A DNA stretch of 64,000 bases from Erythrobacter fulvus (lineage in GTDB: Bacteria; Pseudomonadota; Alphaproteobacteria; Sphingomonadales; Sphingomonadaceae). A model generated the notes under the pieces. That model had not been told where the DNA came from. It was given only the letters and a program-made list of their open reading frames with translations, and did no database searches. The stretch covers positions 1 to 64,000 of the forward strand of contig NZ_JAQQXQ010000008.1 in the NCBI RefSeq assembly GCF_028595285.1, given 5' to 3'. Shown one piece after another: positions 48,238-58,564 of the stretch (positions are counted from its first letter, which is position 1; the number at the start of each line of letters is the position of its first letter). The translations under genes and the position numbers were made by a program.

Positions 48238-50811
48238 TCAGAATTCGACGCTGACGCGCCCGTAGACGAACCGGCCGCTGAAGCCGAAAGGCGACTGCGA
48301 CGAATAGGGCAGGAAGCTCTGGTTCAGGCCGAAGTTGAACCCGTCGACCACACCGAACGGCAGGCGATCGGGATACTGATCGAACAGGTTGTTCGCACCG
48401 ATCGCCACCTGCACCATCTCGGCCGGGTTAAAGCGCGCTTCCAGATCGACCACCCATTTCGGCGAGAGCGTCACATCGCCTGGTGCCGCACCCTTGGGAA
48501 TGGTGATGTCGCTGTTCGAACCGACCGGCAGGAACACCGAACCGAAGCGGTTGGCGCGCAAGGAAGCACCGAATGGGTTCATCTCCCAGTCGACCCCGAC
48601 GTTCAGCTTGTTCGAAGGCTGGCCGTCGGTCAGACGGAAGCTCTCCGGACGGGCGAACAACCGCTGGGCGTTGAAGCCCGAGAAGGTCGCGCGGTCGGTG
48701 ATCTTGGCATCGTTGATATTGTAGCCCGCCGTCAGCGTGAAACGGCCCGCACCGAAATCGGGCACGCGGTAATTGGCGACAATGTCGAGACCCTGGGTGC
48801 GGGTGTCGATCCCGTTGATGAAGAACCGCGCCGAGGTGCCGACAACACCGGCCGCCTGCAGCAGGGCGACCACGTCGGCCCCTTGCAGGTTCTCGGTCAG
48901 CACGATGCGATCGGTGATCTCGATGTTGTAGTAGTCGACGGTGAGGTTCAGACCCTCGACCATGGTGAACACCACACCGGCGCTGAGGTTCACCGATTCT
49001 TCCGGCTTGAGCGGCTGAGCGCCCAGCGCCACGGCGATTGGCGAATTGACCGGGAAGGTGCCGATCTCGATCAGCCCCACGCCCGCGACGTTGTTGGTCG
49101 AGGTGGTGGAGAAGAACTGCTGCGCCATGCCCGGCGCGCGGAAGCCGGTCGATGCCGAACCGCGGAAGGCGAGGCCTTCGACCGGTTCGAAGCGCGCGGC
49201 GATCTTGCCGTTCAGCGTGTCGCCGAAGTCCGAGAAGTGCTCGTAGCGCCCTGCAACCTGCACGTTGAACATGTCCGACAGATCGGTGTCGAGTTCGACA
49301 TAGGCGGCATAGCTGTCACGCGAGGCATCGACGGCGGTCGAGGGTTGGAACCCGGGGAACACCTGAGCGCCCGGAGCCGCGCCGTTCGAGAAGGTGAACG
49401 GGCCGGCGATCCAGCTCGCTTCCTCGCCCGGCACGATCTTGTAATTTTCGTTGCGCCATTCGCCGCCGAAGGCGATCGAGCTGTCGCCGATGCCGAGTTC
49501 AATGTCGCGCTGCGCATCGAAATTGACCGACGTCTGGCCCGAACGCAGACCGCCCGCGTCGAATTCGGTCGGACTCACCAGCCCGCCCAGCGAGGCGTTC
49601 CAGCTGTTCGACACGCCATAATCGAGGCGGTTGCTGCCGTAGTTGATCGACAGGTCGAGATTCCAGCCGCCAGCCTCACCGCGGATGCCGAGCACGCCGG
49701 CGATATCCTCGATGTCGGCGTCGATCTGCGGCAGGAAGCCGTCAGGGTAGAAGGGTTGGCCCCCATTGGCGAAGTCACGGTTACGCGCGTCGAGCGAACG
49801 ACGGTAAAAGCCCGTGCCATTGGCCTTGCGGTTGCCGTAGCTGCCGAAGGCATAGAGCTCGAACGAAGTGCCCACGTCCACGCCGGTGTTGACAAACAGG
49901 TTCACGTCTTCCGATTTGCCGTCGCCGAAACGGTGGCTGTAGCGGTCGAAGGTGGTTTCGCGCGGGTCGCCGATGCCCGAATACTGGCGCCGGATATCGG
50001 GGCCGGAACGGTTGGTAGGATCACGGTCCTTGTACTCGGCGGTCACGTTAACATAGGCGGTGTCGCCCACCGGCAGCCCGACATTGGCAGCCATGGTGAT
50101 CGTATCGCCGTCACGCCGCTTGCGGTCGCGGCCGGTGAAGGTGATCGCGGGATCGCCGCTCGCCGCAGTAGTGGGCGAGACCGTATCGACCTGTGCCACA
50201 TCTTCCATCGTGGTGATGTACTTGCCGTAGGTCACCTGTGCGCGGCCGCCTTCGCGCTTCTTGAGCTGGATGTTGATCACGCCTGCGATCGCGTCCGAAC
50301 CATATTGCGAGGCTGCGCCGTCACGCAGCACTTCGATGCGATCGATCGCCAGCGGCGGGATGGTGTTCATGTCCACGCCTGTCGATCCGCGACCGATCGA
50401 TCCGTTGAGGTTGAGCAGCGCCGACGAATGGCGCCGTTTGCCGTTGACCAGCACCAGCACCTGATCGGGCGCAAGGCCGCGCAATGTGGCCGGACGAAGT
50501 GAGTCCGTACCGTCGGTGAGCGAAGGCTGCGGGAAGTTGAACGATGGCACGAGGTTGTTCAGCAGGCGGTTGGTTTCGGTCGTGCCCTGGTTGAGCAGGG
50601 CCTCCGAACCGATCACGTCGATCGGCACCGCGCTTTCGGAAACCGTCCGGTCGGTACGGCGGGTGCCGGTGACGATGATAATATCGTCGAAAGCGGGGTC
50701 TGCCGCTTCGGCGGATGCAGCGTTGTCCTGTGCGAAGGCAGGATGCGCAATGCTGGCCAGAGCAATAGCCGCGAGCGCGCTGCCCGCTTGGCAAGTCGTA
50801 CGAATCGACAT
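48238..50811 (-). CDS. TonB-dependent outer-membrane receptor
   Basis: This 857-residue protein has a signal peptide (ALASIAHPAFAQ), a plug domain (LRGLAPDQVLVLVNGKRRHS and AIDRIEVLRDGAASQYGSDA) and a 22-strand barrel ending in the aromatic VSVEF. It imports a substrate too large for porins using TonB energy. Substrate cannot be named. ATG 50811 is selected because GAGG precedes it and the signal peptide follows. Acyl-CoA genes on the next stretch hint at uptake of a degradable compound. Confidence 0.9.
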   Translation of the reverse strand: MSIRTTCQAGSALAAIALASIAHPAFAQDNAASAEAADPAFDDIIIVTGTRRTDRTVSESAVPIDVIGSEALLNQGTTETNRLLNNLVPSFNFPQPSLTDGTDSLRPATLRGLAPDQVLVLVNGKRRHSSALLNLNGSIGRGSTGVDMNTIPPLAIDRIEVLRDGAASQYGSDAIAGVINIQLKKREGGRAQVTYGKYITTMEDVAQVDTVSPTTAASGDPAITFTGRDRKRRDGDTITMAANVGLPVGDTAYVNVTAEYKDRDPTNRSGPDIRRQYSGIGDPRETTFDRYSHRFGDGKSEDVNLFVNTGVDVGTSFELYAFGSYGNRKANGTGFYRRSLDARNRDFANGGQPFYPDGFLPQIDADIEDIAGVLGIRGEAGGWNLDLSINYGSNRLDYGVSNSWNASLGGLVSPTEFDAGGLRSGQTSVNFDAQRDIELGIGDSSIAFGGEWRNENYKIVPGEEASWIAGPFTFSNGAAPGAQVFPGFQPSTAVDASRDSYAAYVELDTDLSDMFNVQVAGRYEHFSDFGDTLNGKIAARFEPVEGLAFRGSASTGFRAPGMAQQFFSTTSTNNVAGVGLIEIGTFPVNSPIAVALGAQPLKPEESVNLSAGVVFTMVEGLNLTVDYYNIEITDRIVLTENLQGADVVALLQAAGVVGTSARFFINGIDTRTQGLDIVANYRVPDFGAGRFTLTAGYNINDAKITDRATFSGFNAQRLFARPESFRLTDGQPSNKLNVGVDWEMNPFGASLRANRFGSVFLPVGSNSDITIPKGAAPGDVTLSPKWVVDLEARFNPAEMVQVAIGANNLFDQYPDRLPFGVVDGFNFGLNQSFLPYSSQSPFGFSGRFVYGRVSVEF

Positions 50812-50975
50812 CAAGGGTAACCTCATTGGTGAATGGAAGCTTGGGTGGGCGAAAATTATAGCCGGCACCAAAAATGTATAACAAAATTGCCATTTTGGCG
50901 GCTTTATGATCGCGGTTGTGGCATTTCGGTGACAATCATGCGGTCAGAGCGCCCTGCCATCCCTTGTCTCGATCA

Positions 50976-51012
50976 ACAAAAAGGGCCGCCGGATCGCTCC
51001 GACGGCCCCTTT
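50976..51012 (-). terminator. Terminator after the SDR gene
   Basis: On the minus strand AAAGGGGCCGTCGGAGC pairs with GATCCGGCGGCCCTTTTT-like sequence, giving a GC-rich stem and a T run, about 20 bases after the SDR stop at 51032. Confidence 0.75.
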
Positions 51013-51031
51013 GCATCTGAATTCGGGGGCT

Positions 51032-51841
51032 TCAGCCCTTGCCGCCGGGGTCGGCAAAGTGGCTCGGCAGGTGGGCGTTGACCACACCCCCGTCGACCGT
51101 CAGCGTCTCGCCCACCACATAATCGCCTGCGCGGCTGCACAGGTAAATCGCGGCGGCTGCCATGTCTTCGGCGGTGCCGATACGCTTGGCCGGGATACCC
51201 GAGGCGCTGGCATCGGGCGCATCCTTGGCGGCCTTGTTCATTTCGGAGGGGAAAGCGCCCGGCGCGATCGACGTGACGACGATATTGTCCTGGATCAGCC
51301 GTGCGGCCATGCGCCGGGTCAACTGGATCACTCCCGCCTTCGACGCCTGATAGGCGTAGGTTTCCCACGGGTTGATCCGCTGCCCGTCGATTGACGAGAC
51401 GTGGATCACCTTGGCCGGGTGCCCGTGCTTGCCGCCTTCGACCAGCAGATCGTGCAGCTTCTGGGTGAGGAAGAACGGCGTCTTGACGTTGAGGTCCATC
51501 GTCCGGTGCCAGCCGGCCTCGGAGAATTCGAGATAGGGCTGGCCCCACGCCGCACCGGCGTTGTTGATCAGGATATCGAGCCGGCTCTCGCGCGCCTTCA
51601 ATTCGTTGGCGAGGCTGACCATCCCGTCCATCTGCGACAGATCGGCGGGAATGCCGATCACGCGATCCGCGCCGAATTCGTCGATGGTCGCCTGCATCTG
51701 TTCGATCTTGCGCGCCGAGATGTAGACCCGTGCGCAGCCTGCCGCGAGCAGACCTTCGACGAACATCTTGCCGATCCCGCGACTACCCCCGGTGACCAGC
51801 GCAATACGCCCTTCAAGGCTGAAAAGTGATTGAATGTCCAT
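51032..51841 (-). CDS. SDR-family oxidoreductase
   Basis: This 269-residue Rossmann-fold dehydrogenase has the cofactor motif LVTGGSRGIGKMF, the NNAG motif (ILINNAGAAWGQ) and the catalytic YAYQASKAG (Tyr and Lys). It resembles short-chain alcohol or ketoacyl reductases that act on small carbonyls. ATG 51841 is used; the frame upstream is non-homologous. It ends the minus-strand cluster of two acyl-CoA dehydrogenases, so it may handle an intermediate of the same route. Confidence 0.88.
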   Translation of the reverse strand: MDIQSLFSLEGRIALVTGGSRGIGKMFVEGLLAAGCARVYISARKIEQMQATIDEFGADRVIGIPADLSQMDGMVSLANELKARESRLDILINNAGAAWGQPYLEFSEAGWHRTMDLNVKTPFFLTQKLHDLLVEGGKHGHPAKVIHVSSIDGQRINPWETYAYQASKAGVIQLTRRMAARLIQDNIVVTSIAPGAFPSEMNKAAKDAPDASASGIPAKRIGTAEDMAAAAIYLCSRAGDYVVGETLTVDGGVVNAHLPSHFADPGGKG

Positions 51842-51845
51842 GTGA

Positions 51846-52985
51846 TCAGTACCCGCTAAGTTCGGCCACGCGGTTGGCGTGGAAATAGGCATCGCCCAGG
51901 AATTCGGCCAGCGCACGGTCGCGCTTCATATAGAGGCCGATGTCGTATTCGTCGGTCATGCCGATGCCGCCGTGCATCTGCACGCCTTCCTGTACCGCAA
52001 GACGCGCGGTCTTGGCGACCTTGGCCTTGGCGACGCTGGCCATCAGGTCGGCCTGCTGGCTGCCCGCATCGAGCAGCTGCTGCGCTTTGATGGTCACCGC
52101 ACGCGCGATCTCGACTTCGGAATAGAGGTGGCTGGCGCGGTGCTGGAGCGCCTGGAATTCGCCAATCAGCCGCCCGAACTGCTTGCGCTGCTTGAGGTAA
52201 TCGACCGTCATGTCCATCGCCCCGCGTGCAACGCCGACGCCCTCCGCCGCAGCGCCGACGCGGCCGGCCAGCAGCATCGCGTCGAGCACGGCGCGCCCAC
52301 CGTCTATCTCGCCGATCACGGCATCTCCATCCAATTCGACGCCGTCGAACTTGGTATGGGTCGCCATCGAGCTGTCTACCAGCCGCACCGCGTCATGGCT
52401 GATGCCGGCGGCATCCTTCGGCACTGCAAACAGAGTGATCCCGTCGACATCATCGTCCGAACCGGACGTGCGCGCCGCGACCACAATCATGTCGGCGCTG
52501 CCGCCCTGAACCACGAAGCTCTTGGTGCCCGACAGTTTGAAGCCATTGCCCGACTTCTCCGCGCGGGTGGCGATGCGCGAGGGGCGGTGCTTGGCAGTCT
52601 CGTCGATTGCGACGGCGAATACAGAGTCACCCGCGATCAGGTCAGGAAGGTAGCGCCCCTTCACATCGTCCGAGCCATGCTTCAGCGCAGTCGCCGCCAG
52701 CACCGAGGAGGTGAGGAAGGGCGAAGGCGTGAGATTGCGGCCGATTTCCTCCAGCACGATCCCGGCCTCGACATGGCCCATGCCGAGGCCGCCGTCGGCT
52801 TCGTCCACCAGCATCCCGGTAAAGCCCATTTCGGCCATCTGCTTCCACAAGCCGTGGCCGAAGCCGTCCTTGCAGTTGCGGTCGCGCCAGTGGCGCAGCT
52901 GTTTGGCAATATTGCCTTCCTCGGCCATGAAGCCGGCGGCGGTGTCGGCCAGCATGGCCTGATCGTCATTGTGATACAGGGGCAT
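51846..52985 (-). CDS. Acyl-CoA dehydrogenase
   Basis: This 379-residue flavoprotein belongs to the acyl-CoA dehydrogenase family, which introduces a double bond next to the CoA ester. Blocks include YHNDDQAMLADTAAGFMAEE, FKLSGTKSFVVQGGSADMI and the C-terminal QMHGGIGMTDEYDIGLYMKR. It is transcribed with the SDR after it and, upstream across an 82-base gap with a hairpin, another dehydrogenase. The exact acyl substrate is unknown. Confidence 0.88.
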   Translation of the reverse strand: MPLYHNDDQAMLADTAAGFMAEEGNIAKQLRHWRDRNCKDGFGHGLWKQMAEMGFTGMLVDEADGGLGMGHVEAGIVLEEIGRNLTPSPFLTSSVLAATALKHGSDDVKGRYLPDLIAGDSVFAVAIDETAKHRPSRIATRAEKSGNGFKLSGTKSFVVQGGSADMIVVAARTSGSDDDVDGITLFAVPKDAAGISHDAVRLVDSSMATHTKFDGVELDGDAVIGEIDGGRAVLDAMLLAGRVGAAAEGVGVARGAMDMTVDYLKQRKQFGRLIGEFQALQHRASHLYSEVEIARAVTIKAQQLLDAGSQQADLMASVAKAKVAKTARLAVQEGVQMHGGIGMTDEYDIGLYMKRDRALAEFLGDAYFHANRVAELSGY

Positions 52986-53019
52986 CGGAGTTTCCCTCTC
53001 CCGAATTCTGGTGATTTAC

Positions 53020-53050
53020 AGGGCCGCTTCCGTCGCGCGGAAGCGGCCCT
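53020..53050. terminator. Perfect stem-loop between two acyl-CoA dehydrogenase genes
   Basis: AGGGCCGCTTCC pairs with GGAAGCGGCCCT across a seven-base loop, with no long T run. On the minus strand it would stand between the dehydrogenase at 53068-54261 and that at 51846-52985. It may attenuate or process the joint transcript. Confidence 0.6.
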
Positions 53051-53067
53051 GCATGTGCGTTTGCGGA

Positions 53068-54261
53068 TCAGGCGCCCGGCAGATCTAGGATGCGCTTGGA
53101 AATCACGTTGAGCATGACTTCCGAAGTGCCGCCCTCGATCGAATTGGCCTTGGTGCGCAGCCAGCCCCGCGCCGGCTTGCCGCCGCCGGTGTCCTCGCTC
53201 TCCCATTCGAGCGAGCGCGAGCCGCCGACCGCCATCATCAGTTCGTGGCGACGCTTGTTCAGCTCTGTGCCGACATATTTCATCATGTTCGGCTGTGCGG
53301 GGTGGGCCTTGCCGACCTTGATTTCGTCAAGGAACTTCTCGCCCATCGCGGTGTAGGCCAGCGCATCGACATCGAACATCGCCAGTTCTGCCCGCAGCAC
53401 CGGGTCAAGCTCGTCGCCAAGCTTGGCCGCGTGGCGCTTCATCATCGCGCCGATCGCGGCAGAACGTTCCCCGCCGCCCGCGCCAGAGATCATCTCGCGC
53501 TCGTGGCCGAGCAGATATTTGGCCACATCCCAGCCGCGATTGACCTCGCCGACATAGGCCGGCACGTCTTCGCCATAGGACTTGGGCACCTTCACATTGT
53601 CGAAGAAGGTCTCACAGAAAGGCGAGTTGCCGCTGATCAGCAGGATCGGCTTGGTCGTCACCCCTTCGCTCGCCATGTCGTAGAGCATGAAGGTGATGCC
53701 CTTGTACTTGTCGTTCTTGTCCGTGCGGACAAGACAGAAGATCCAGTCGGCCTGATCGGCGTAGGACGTCCAGATCTTCTGGCCGTTGACGACCCAATGA
53801 TCGCCCTTGTCTTCGCCATAAGTCTGCAAGGAAACGAGGTCGGAGCCCGAACCGGGTTCCGAATAACCCTGGCACCAGCGGATCTCTCCACGGGCGATTT
53901 CATTGAGGAACCGCTGCTTTTGCCCTTCAGTGCCGAATTGCAGCAGTGCCGGGCCCAGCATCCAGATGCCGAAGCTCGACAGCGGCGGGCGGGCGTTGAT
54001 GCGGCTCATTTCCTCGCGCAGCACCTTGGCCTCGGCCGGGGAAAGCCCGGCGCCGCCATATTCCTTGGGCCATGCGGGCACGGTGTAGCCCTTGGCAACG
54101 CAGGCCTCGAACCACGCCTTTTGCGCATCATTCTTGAAGGTCGCGCGGCGGCCGCCCCAATAGACGTCCTCGTCGTCGCGCACGGGTTCGCGCATTTCGG
54201 GGGGGCAGTTCGCTTCCAGCCACGCGCGGGTTTCGCTGCGGAATGTTTCCAGATCGGCCAT
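53068..54261 (-). CDS. Acyl-CoA dehydrogenase
   Basis: This 397-residue flavoprotein has FAD- and substrate-binding blocks: WCQGYSEPGSGSDLVSL, then DHWVVNGQKIWTSYADQAD and RWDVAKYLLGHERE-like (GWDVAKYLLGHEREMI). The C-terminal SLEWESEDTGGGKPARGW differs from the medium-chain enzyme and is seen in several acyl-CoA dehydrogenases of sphingomonads. It starts at ATG 54261, divergent to the carrier gene. It is probably co-expressed with the following genes. Confidence 0.9.
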   Translation of the reverse strand: MADLETFRSETRAWLEANCPPEMREPVRDDEDVYWGGRRATFKNDAQKAWFEACVAKGYTVPAWPKEYGGAGLSPAEAKVLREEMSRINARPPLSSFGIWMLGPALLQFGTEGQKQRFLNEIARGEIRWCQGYSEPGSGSDLVSLQTYGEDKGDHWVVNGQKIWTSYADQADWIFCLVRTDKNDKYKGITFMLYDMASEGVTTKPILLISGNSPFCETFFDNVKVPKSYGEDVPAYVGEVNRGWDVAKYLLGHEREMISGAGGGERSAAIGAMMKRHAAKLGDELDPVLRAELAMFDVDALAYTAMGEKFLDEIKVGKAHPAQPNMMKYVGTELNKRRHELMMAVGGSRSLEWESEDTGGGKPARGWLRTKANSIEGGTSEVMLNVISKRILDLPGA

Positions 54262-54429
54262 GCCGATTCTCCTCTCGTTCAGGCTCTCACTTGACGCTTA
54301 CGTTAGTGGCAATTCGCAAGGCTCTGCAAGCGCTCTTCGCCCGTACCAAGATGCCGTAGCGTCAGCGGTGAGGCGATTGACGCGCGGTGCAATCGGTCTA
54401 GGTTCGAAACCGGAGACGGGAGAGAGAGA

Positions 54430-55962
54430 TTGGCGGAGAATCCGAGCGCCTCGGCTGCGGCGGAGCAGTCCGGCGTGAGCTTTATCCAAGGCAAGCTGCC
54501 GATGCGGCTGAAGCTCATTCAGGGCTTCGGCGCGGTGGCATTCGGGGTGAAGGACAACGGCTTTTCCTTCTTTCTCCTGATTTTCTACAATCAGGTGCTG
54601 GGCATGGACGCGGGGCTGGTTAGTCTGGCCCTTTTGATCGCCCTGCTCGTTGACGCTGTGGTCGATCCGATTCTGGGCAACCTGTCCGACCGCACCTACA
54701 CCCGCTGGGGTCGCCGCCTGCCGTGGCTTTATGCCGCCCCGATCCCGCTTGCTGTCGCTTGGGTGCTGCTGTGGAGCCCGCCCGGAGGCGAGGCCCCGAG
54801 CTTCGTCGGGCTGGTCACCATCGCCATTGCCGTCCGGGTGCTGTTATCGGCCTGCGAAGTTCCGTCGATCAGCCTCGTGCCGGAAATCACTGCGGATTAT
54901 GACGAACGCACCACCCTGTTCCGCTATCGCGCGATGGGCGGATGGATCGGGGGGCTGGGGATGATGGTGCTGGCTTACACCGTGTTCATGCCAGGCTCCG
55001 AAGGACTTTTGCAGCGCGAAGGCTATGTCGCGTTTGGTATCTTCGGGGCGGTGCTGATGGCGGTATCGGTGATCGGATCGGCGCTGGGCCAGCACGCGCT
55101 GGTCGCCCACCGGCCCGCGGTCAAGCCTGGCCAATTCAGCCTCAAGGGCGCGTTCGGCGAAATCACCGAAGCCTTTTCGGAGCGCGCGTTCCTGATCTTC
55201 GCCGCCGGCGGCATGGCCGCCTATGTCCACCAAGGGCTGAACTTTTCCCTGACCAACTACGTCAATCTGTTCGTCTGGCAGCTTTCAAGCAACCAGTTGT
55301 TTTTCTTCCCGCTGATGCTGTTTGGCTCGGTCTTGCTGATGTTCGTCACCATCGCTCCCATGCATCGCCGGCTGGGCAAGGCCCATACCGCGGCGCTGGG
55401 GATGATTGTCGGGACGGTGATCGGCCTGACGCCTTTCGCGCTGCTGTTGGCGGGCTTCTGGCCGCAGCCGGGCACCAATGCGTCCGCGGCGCTGTTCTAC
55501 AGTTTCGCTCTGGTGGGTACGGGGTTGGGGATCGTCTCGTTGGTGTCGGCCACCTCGATGATTGCCGAGATCGTCGAATCCTTCGAGGAACGCACCGGCA
55601 GGCGGGCGGAGGGATCGTTCTATTCCGGCAATTGGCTGGTGCAGAAATGCGCGACCGGCGCCGGGATCTTCATGTCGGGGCAGATTATCGGTTTGGCGCA
55701 GCTTTCAACCGATGCCCAGCCTGGCGACGTGCCGGCCTCCGTACTGCGCGACCTGGTGATCTATTACGGCAGCGCGATGATTATCCTCGCGACCTTTGCC
55801 GCTTGGTGGCTGGCACGCTTTCCGATCAGCCGCGAAGAACACGAAGCGCGGGTCAACAGGCTCGCGGCGAGGCGCGCGCACCGGGCTGCCGCGCCCATCG
55901 GCGAAGCTACGGACGCCGACCCAGCGGCCGCAACTGCCGGAGTAGTGCCGCACCCAAAATGA
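54430..55962 (+). CDS. MFS transporter, glycoside-pentoside-hexuronide:cation symporter type
   Basis: This 510-residue protein has about twelve membrane segments. [20 protein letters not shown] and [20 protein letters not shown] near the start are typical of the GPH (melibiose carrier-like) branch. Despite the name, many members in sphingomonads stand in lipid- or steroid-like degradation clusters. TTG 54430 follows GAGAGAGA; ATG 54502 is a weaker option. It is divergent from one acyl-CoA dehydrogenase and followed by another. Confidence 0.85.
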   Translation: MAENPSASAAAEQSGVSFIQGKLPMRLKLIQGFGAVAFGVKDNGFSFFLLIFYNQVLGMDAGLVSLALLIALLVDAVVDPILGNLSDRTYTRWGRRLPWLYAAPIPLAVAWVLLWSPPGGEAPSFVGLVTIAIAVRVLLSACEVPSISLVPEITADYDERTTLFRYRAMGGWIGGLGMMVLAYTVFMPGSEGLLQREGYVAFGIFGAVLMAVSVIGSALGQHALVAHRPAVKPGQFSLKGAFGEITEAFSERAFLIFAAGGMAAYVHQGLNFSLTNYVNLFVWQLSSNQLFFFPLMLFGSVLLMFVTIAPMHRRLGKAHTAALGMIVGTVIGLTPFALLLAGFWPQPGTNASAALFYSFALVGTGLGIVSLVSATSMIAEIVESFEERTGRRAEGSFYSGNWLVQKCATGAGIFMSGQIIGLAQLSTDAQPGDVPASVLRDLVIYYGSAMIILATFAAWWLARFPISREEHEARVNRLAARRAHRAAAPIGEATDADPAAATAGVVPHPK

Positions 55963-56041
55963 AGGCTTGGCGCGTGCGTCACGCTCTGCCACGGTCATCC
56001 CCAGATTCGGTTTTCATTCAGGACGAGAGAGGAACACCCCC

Positions 56042-57379
56042 ATGGATTTCGAACCCACCGAACGTCAGGTTTACTGGCGCAATCGTGTGCGCGATTTCAT
56101 CGAGACGCATGTGCGCCCCAACATGGATGTCTACAAGGCGCAGGACGCCGAGGGTGACCGCTGGAAGGTGATCCAGATCATCGAGGACAAGAAGAAGCTG
56201 GCCAAGGAAGCCGGCATCTGGAACCTCTTCATGCCGCCGCGCAACGACAGTCATCATCACGTCGACGACACCTTTGAATTCGAAGGCCCCGGCCTGACGA
56301 ACCTTGAATATGCGCTGTGCGCAGAGGAAATGGGCCGCATCGGATGGGCGAGCGAGGTGTTCAACTGCTCCGCGCCCGATACCGGCAACATGGAGGTGTT
56401 CCACCGTTACGGCACGCGCGAACAGAAGGAACAGTGGCTGCGTCCGCTGATGAACGGCGAGATCCGTTCGGCCTTCCTGATGACCGAGCCCTACACCGCA
56501 TCGTCCGACGCGACCAATATCGAGACCCGTATCGAACGCGACGGCGACGAATATGTGATCAATGGCCGCAAGTGGTGGTCATCCGGCCTTGGCGATCCGC
56601 GCTGCAAGGTCGCGATCGTGATGGGCAAGACCGATTTCAGCGCCCAGCGCCACGCCCAGCAATCGATGGTGCTGATGCCGATCGACACCCCTGGCGTGAA
56701 GATCATCCGGCACCTGCCCGTATTCGGCTATGACGATGCCCCGCACGGCCACATGGAAGTGGAGATGAAGGACGTTCGCGTCCCCGTCACCAACATGCTG
56801 CTGGGCGAAGGGCGCGGGTTCGAGATCGCGCAGGGCCGCCTCGGGCCGGGCCGCATCCACCACTGCATGCGCACCATCGGCGTTGCCGAGGAAGCGCTCG
56901 CCAAGATGTGCCGCCGCCTTCAGGAGCGCGAGGCGTTCGGCAAGCCGGTCTACAAGCACTCGGTCTGGGAAGAGCGCGTCGCGCGTGCCCGCATCGACAT
57001 CGATATGACCCGCCTGCTGTGCCTCAAGGCCGCCGACATGATGGACAAGGTCGGCAACAAGGCGGCCAAGCAGGAAATCGCGATGATCAAGGTGCAGGCG
57101 CCGAACATGGCGCTCAAGATCATCGACGATGCCATCCAGGCCCATGGCGGCGGCGGCGTGTCGGAGGATTACGGCCTCGCATCGGCCTATGCCCACCAGC
57201 GCACCCTGCGCCTTGCCGACGGGCCTGACGAAGTCCACGCCCGCTCGATCGCGCATATGGAGTTCGCCAAGCACGCCCCCGTCCCCGGCCCGACCGCCAA
57301 CGCCTTGCGCGGCGATCATGGCCGTGCCGCCAATGACGGCCAGAGCTTTAGCTCGGGCGACATGGGCGTGGCCCGCTAA
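56042..57379 (+). CDS. Acyl-CoA dehydrogenase (ACAD10/11-like group)
   Basis: This 445-residue flavoprotein contains [58 protein letters not shown] and [20 protein letters not shown]. The WWSSGLGDP and [10 protein letters not shown] patterns are those of the ACAD10/11-related branch. It ends 96 bases before a zinc alcohol dehydrogenase and an aminoglycoside-phosphotransferase-like kinase. In animals ACAD10/11 joins such a kinase to the dehydrogenase, which suggests that the neighbours work together. Confidence 0.9.
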   Translation: MDFEPTERQVYWRNRVRDFIETHVRPNMDVYKAQDAEGDRWKVIQIIEDKKKLAKEAGIWNLFMPPRNDSHHHVDDTFEFEGPGLTNLEYALCAEEMGRIGWASEVFNCSAPDTGNMEVFHRYGTREQKEQWLRPLMNGEIRSAFLMTEPYTASSDATNIETRIERDGDEYVINGRKWWSSGLGDPRCKVAIVMGKTDFSAQRHAQQSMVLMPIDTPGVKIIRHLPVFGYDDAPHGHMEVEMKDVRVPVTNMLLGEGRGFEIAQGRLGPGRIHHCMRTIGVAEEALAKMCRRLQEREAFGKPVYKHSVWEERVARARIDIDMTRLLCLKAADMMDKVGNKAAKQEIAMIKVQAPNMALKIIDDAIQAHGGGGVSEDYGLASAYAHQRTLRLADGPDEVHARSIAHMEFAKHAPVPGPTANALRGDHGRAANDGQSFSSGDMGVAR

Positions 57380-57475
57380 GCGCATCAGCGCATAACCGTC
57401 CGTGTCGAGCCAGATCGAGAGACGCTCGCACGGACGGTTTTCGCCTTTGTTCGAACCGAACGGAAAGATTTGCTC

Positions 57476-58564
57476 ATGGCAAAAGCCGCCATCCTCGAAA
57501 CTCCCGGCGAGGGCCTTCGCATCGCAGAGGTTACCTATGCCGCGCCCGGCCCGCATGAAGTCCTGATCGACACCAAAGCCTGTGGCCTGTGCCATTCGGA
57601 CCTGCACTTCATCGACGGGCATTACCCCCATGCCCTGCCCTGCATTCCCGGGCACGAGGCGGCGGGCGTGGTGCGCGCGGTGGGCAACGAGGTGAAGACG
57701 GTTAAGCCGGGCGATCACGTCGTCTCCTGCCTGTCGGCCTTCTGCGGCCACTGCGAGTTCTGCGTGACGGGCCGCATGGCGCTGTGCCTTGGCGGCGACA
57801 CCCGCCGCGTGAAGGGCGAGGCATCACGCATCGCCTTTGCCGACGGTTCGCCGGTCAACCAAATGCTCAACCTGTCGGCGCTGTCGGAAGAGATGCTGAT
57901 CCACGAGCACGCCTGCGTTTCGATCGACAAGGACATGCCGTTCGATCGTGCCGCGTTGCTCGGCTGTGCGGTGACGACCGGCGCTGGGACGATCTTCAAC
58001 GCTTGCAAAGTCACCCCGGGCGAAACCGTGCTGGTGGTCGGCTGCGGCGGCGTCGGCCTTGCGGCGATCAACTCGGCAAAGATTGCCGGCGCGGGCAAGA
58101 TAATCGCGGCCGACCCGCTGCCCGAAAAGCGCGCGCTGGCCGAAGTCCTGGGCGCAACCCACACCGTCGATGCGCTTGATCCCGAAGCGGCCAAGCAGAT
58201 CATCGCCATTTCGAACGGCGGAGTTGACTGGGGCATCGAGGCGGTCGGGCGTCAGGCCTCGGCCGATCTTGCGGTCGCTTCGCTGCGGCGCGGCGGTACC
58301 GCGGTGATCCTCGGCATGATGCCATTGGACTGCAAGGTCGGCCTGTCGGCGATGGACCTGCTCGGCGGCAAGAAGCTGATGGGCGCGATCATGGGGATGA
58401 ACCACTTCCCCGTGGACCTTCCCCGCCTCGTCGATTTCTATCTGCGCGGGTTGCTGGATCTCGATACGATCATCGCCGAGCGTATTCCGCTTGATCAGGT
58501 CAACGAAGGCTTCAACAAGATGCGCGCCGGCCATTCCGCGCGCAGTGTGGTGGTGTTCGACTGA
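57476..58564 (+). CDS. Zinc-dependent alcohol dehydrogenase
   Basis: This 362-residue medium-chain dehydrogenase keeps the catalytic zinc ligands in ACGLCHSDLHFIDG and GHEAAGVV. It also has a structural zinc site with CLSAFCGHCEFCVTGRMALC and the cofactor motif VVGCGGVGLAAI. The class III-like NAD-dependent type oxidises primary or secondary alcohols. ATG 57476 follows GGAAAG. Its stop overlaps the kinase start by one base, so the three genes 56042-59634 form an operon. Confidence 0.88.
   Translation: MAKAAILETPGEGLRIAEVTYAAPGPHEVLIDTKACGLCHSDLHFIDGHYPHALPCIPGHEAAGVVRAVGNEVKTVKPGDHVVSCLSAFCGHCEFCVTGRMALCLGGDTRRVKGEASRIAFADGSPVNQMLNLSALSEEMLIHEHACVSIDKDMPFDRAALLGCAVTTGAGTIFNACKVTPGETVLVVGCGGVGLAAINSAKIAGAGKIIAADPLPEKRALAEVLGATHTVDALDPEAAKQIIAISNGGVDWGIEAVGRQASADLAVASLRRGGTAVILGMMPLDCKVGLSAMDLLGGKKLMGAIMGMNHFPVDLPRLVDFYLRGLLDLDTIIAERIPLDQVNEGFNKMRAGHSARSVVVFD

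Noticed and set aside
48883-50502. 539-codon plus-strand frame opposite the TonB receptor
   Set aside because: It is antisense to conserved barrel sequence, and its composition is typical of shadow frames. No start signal.
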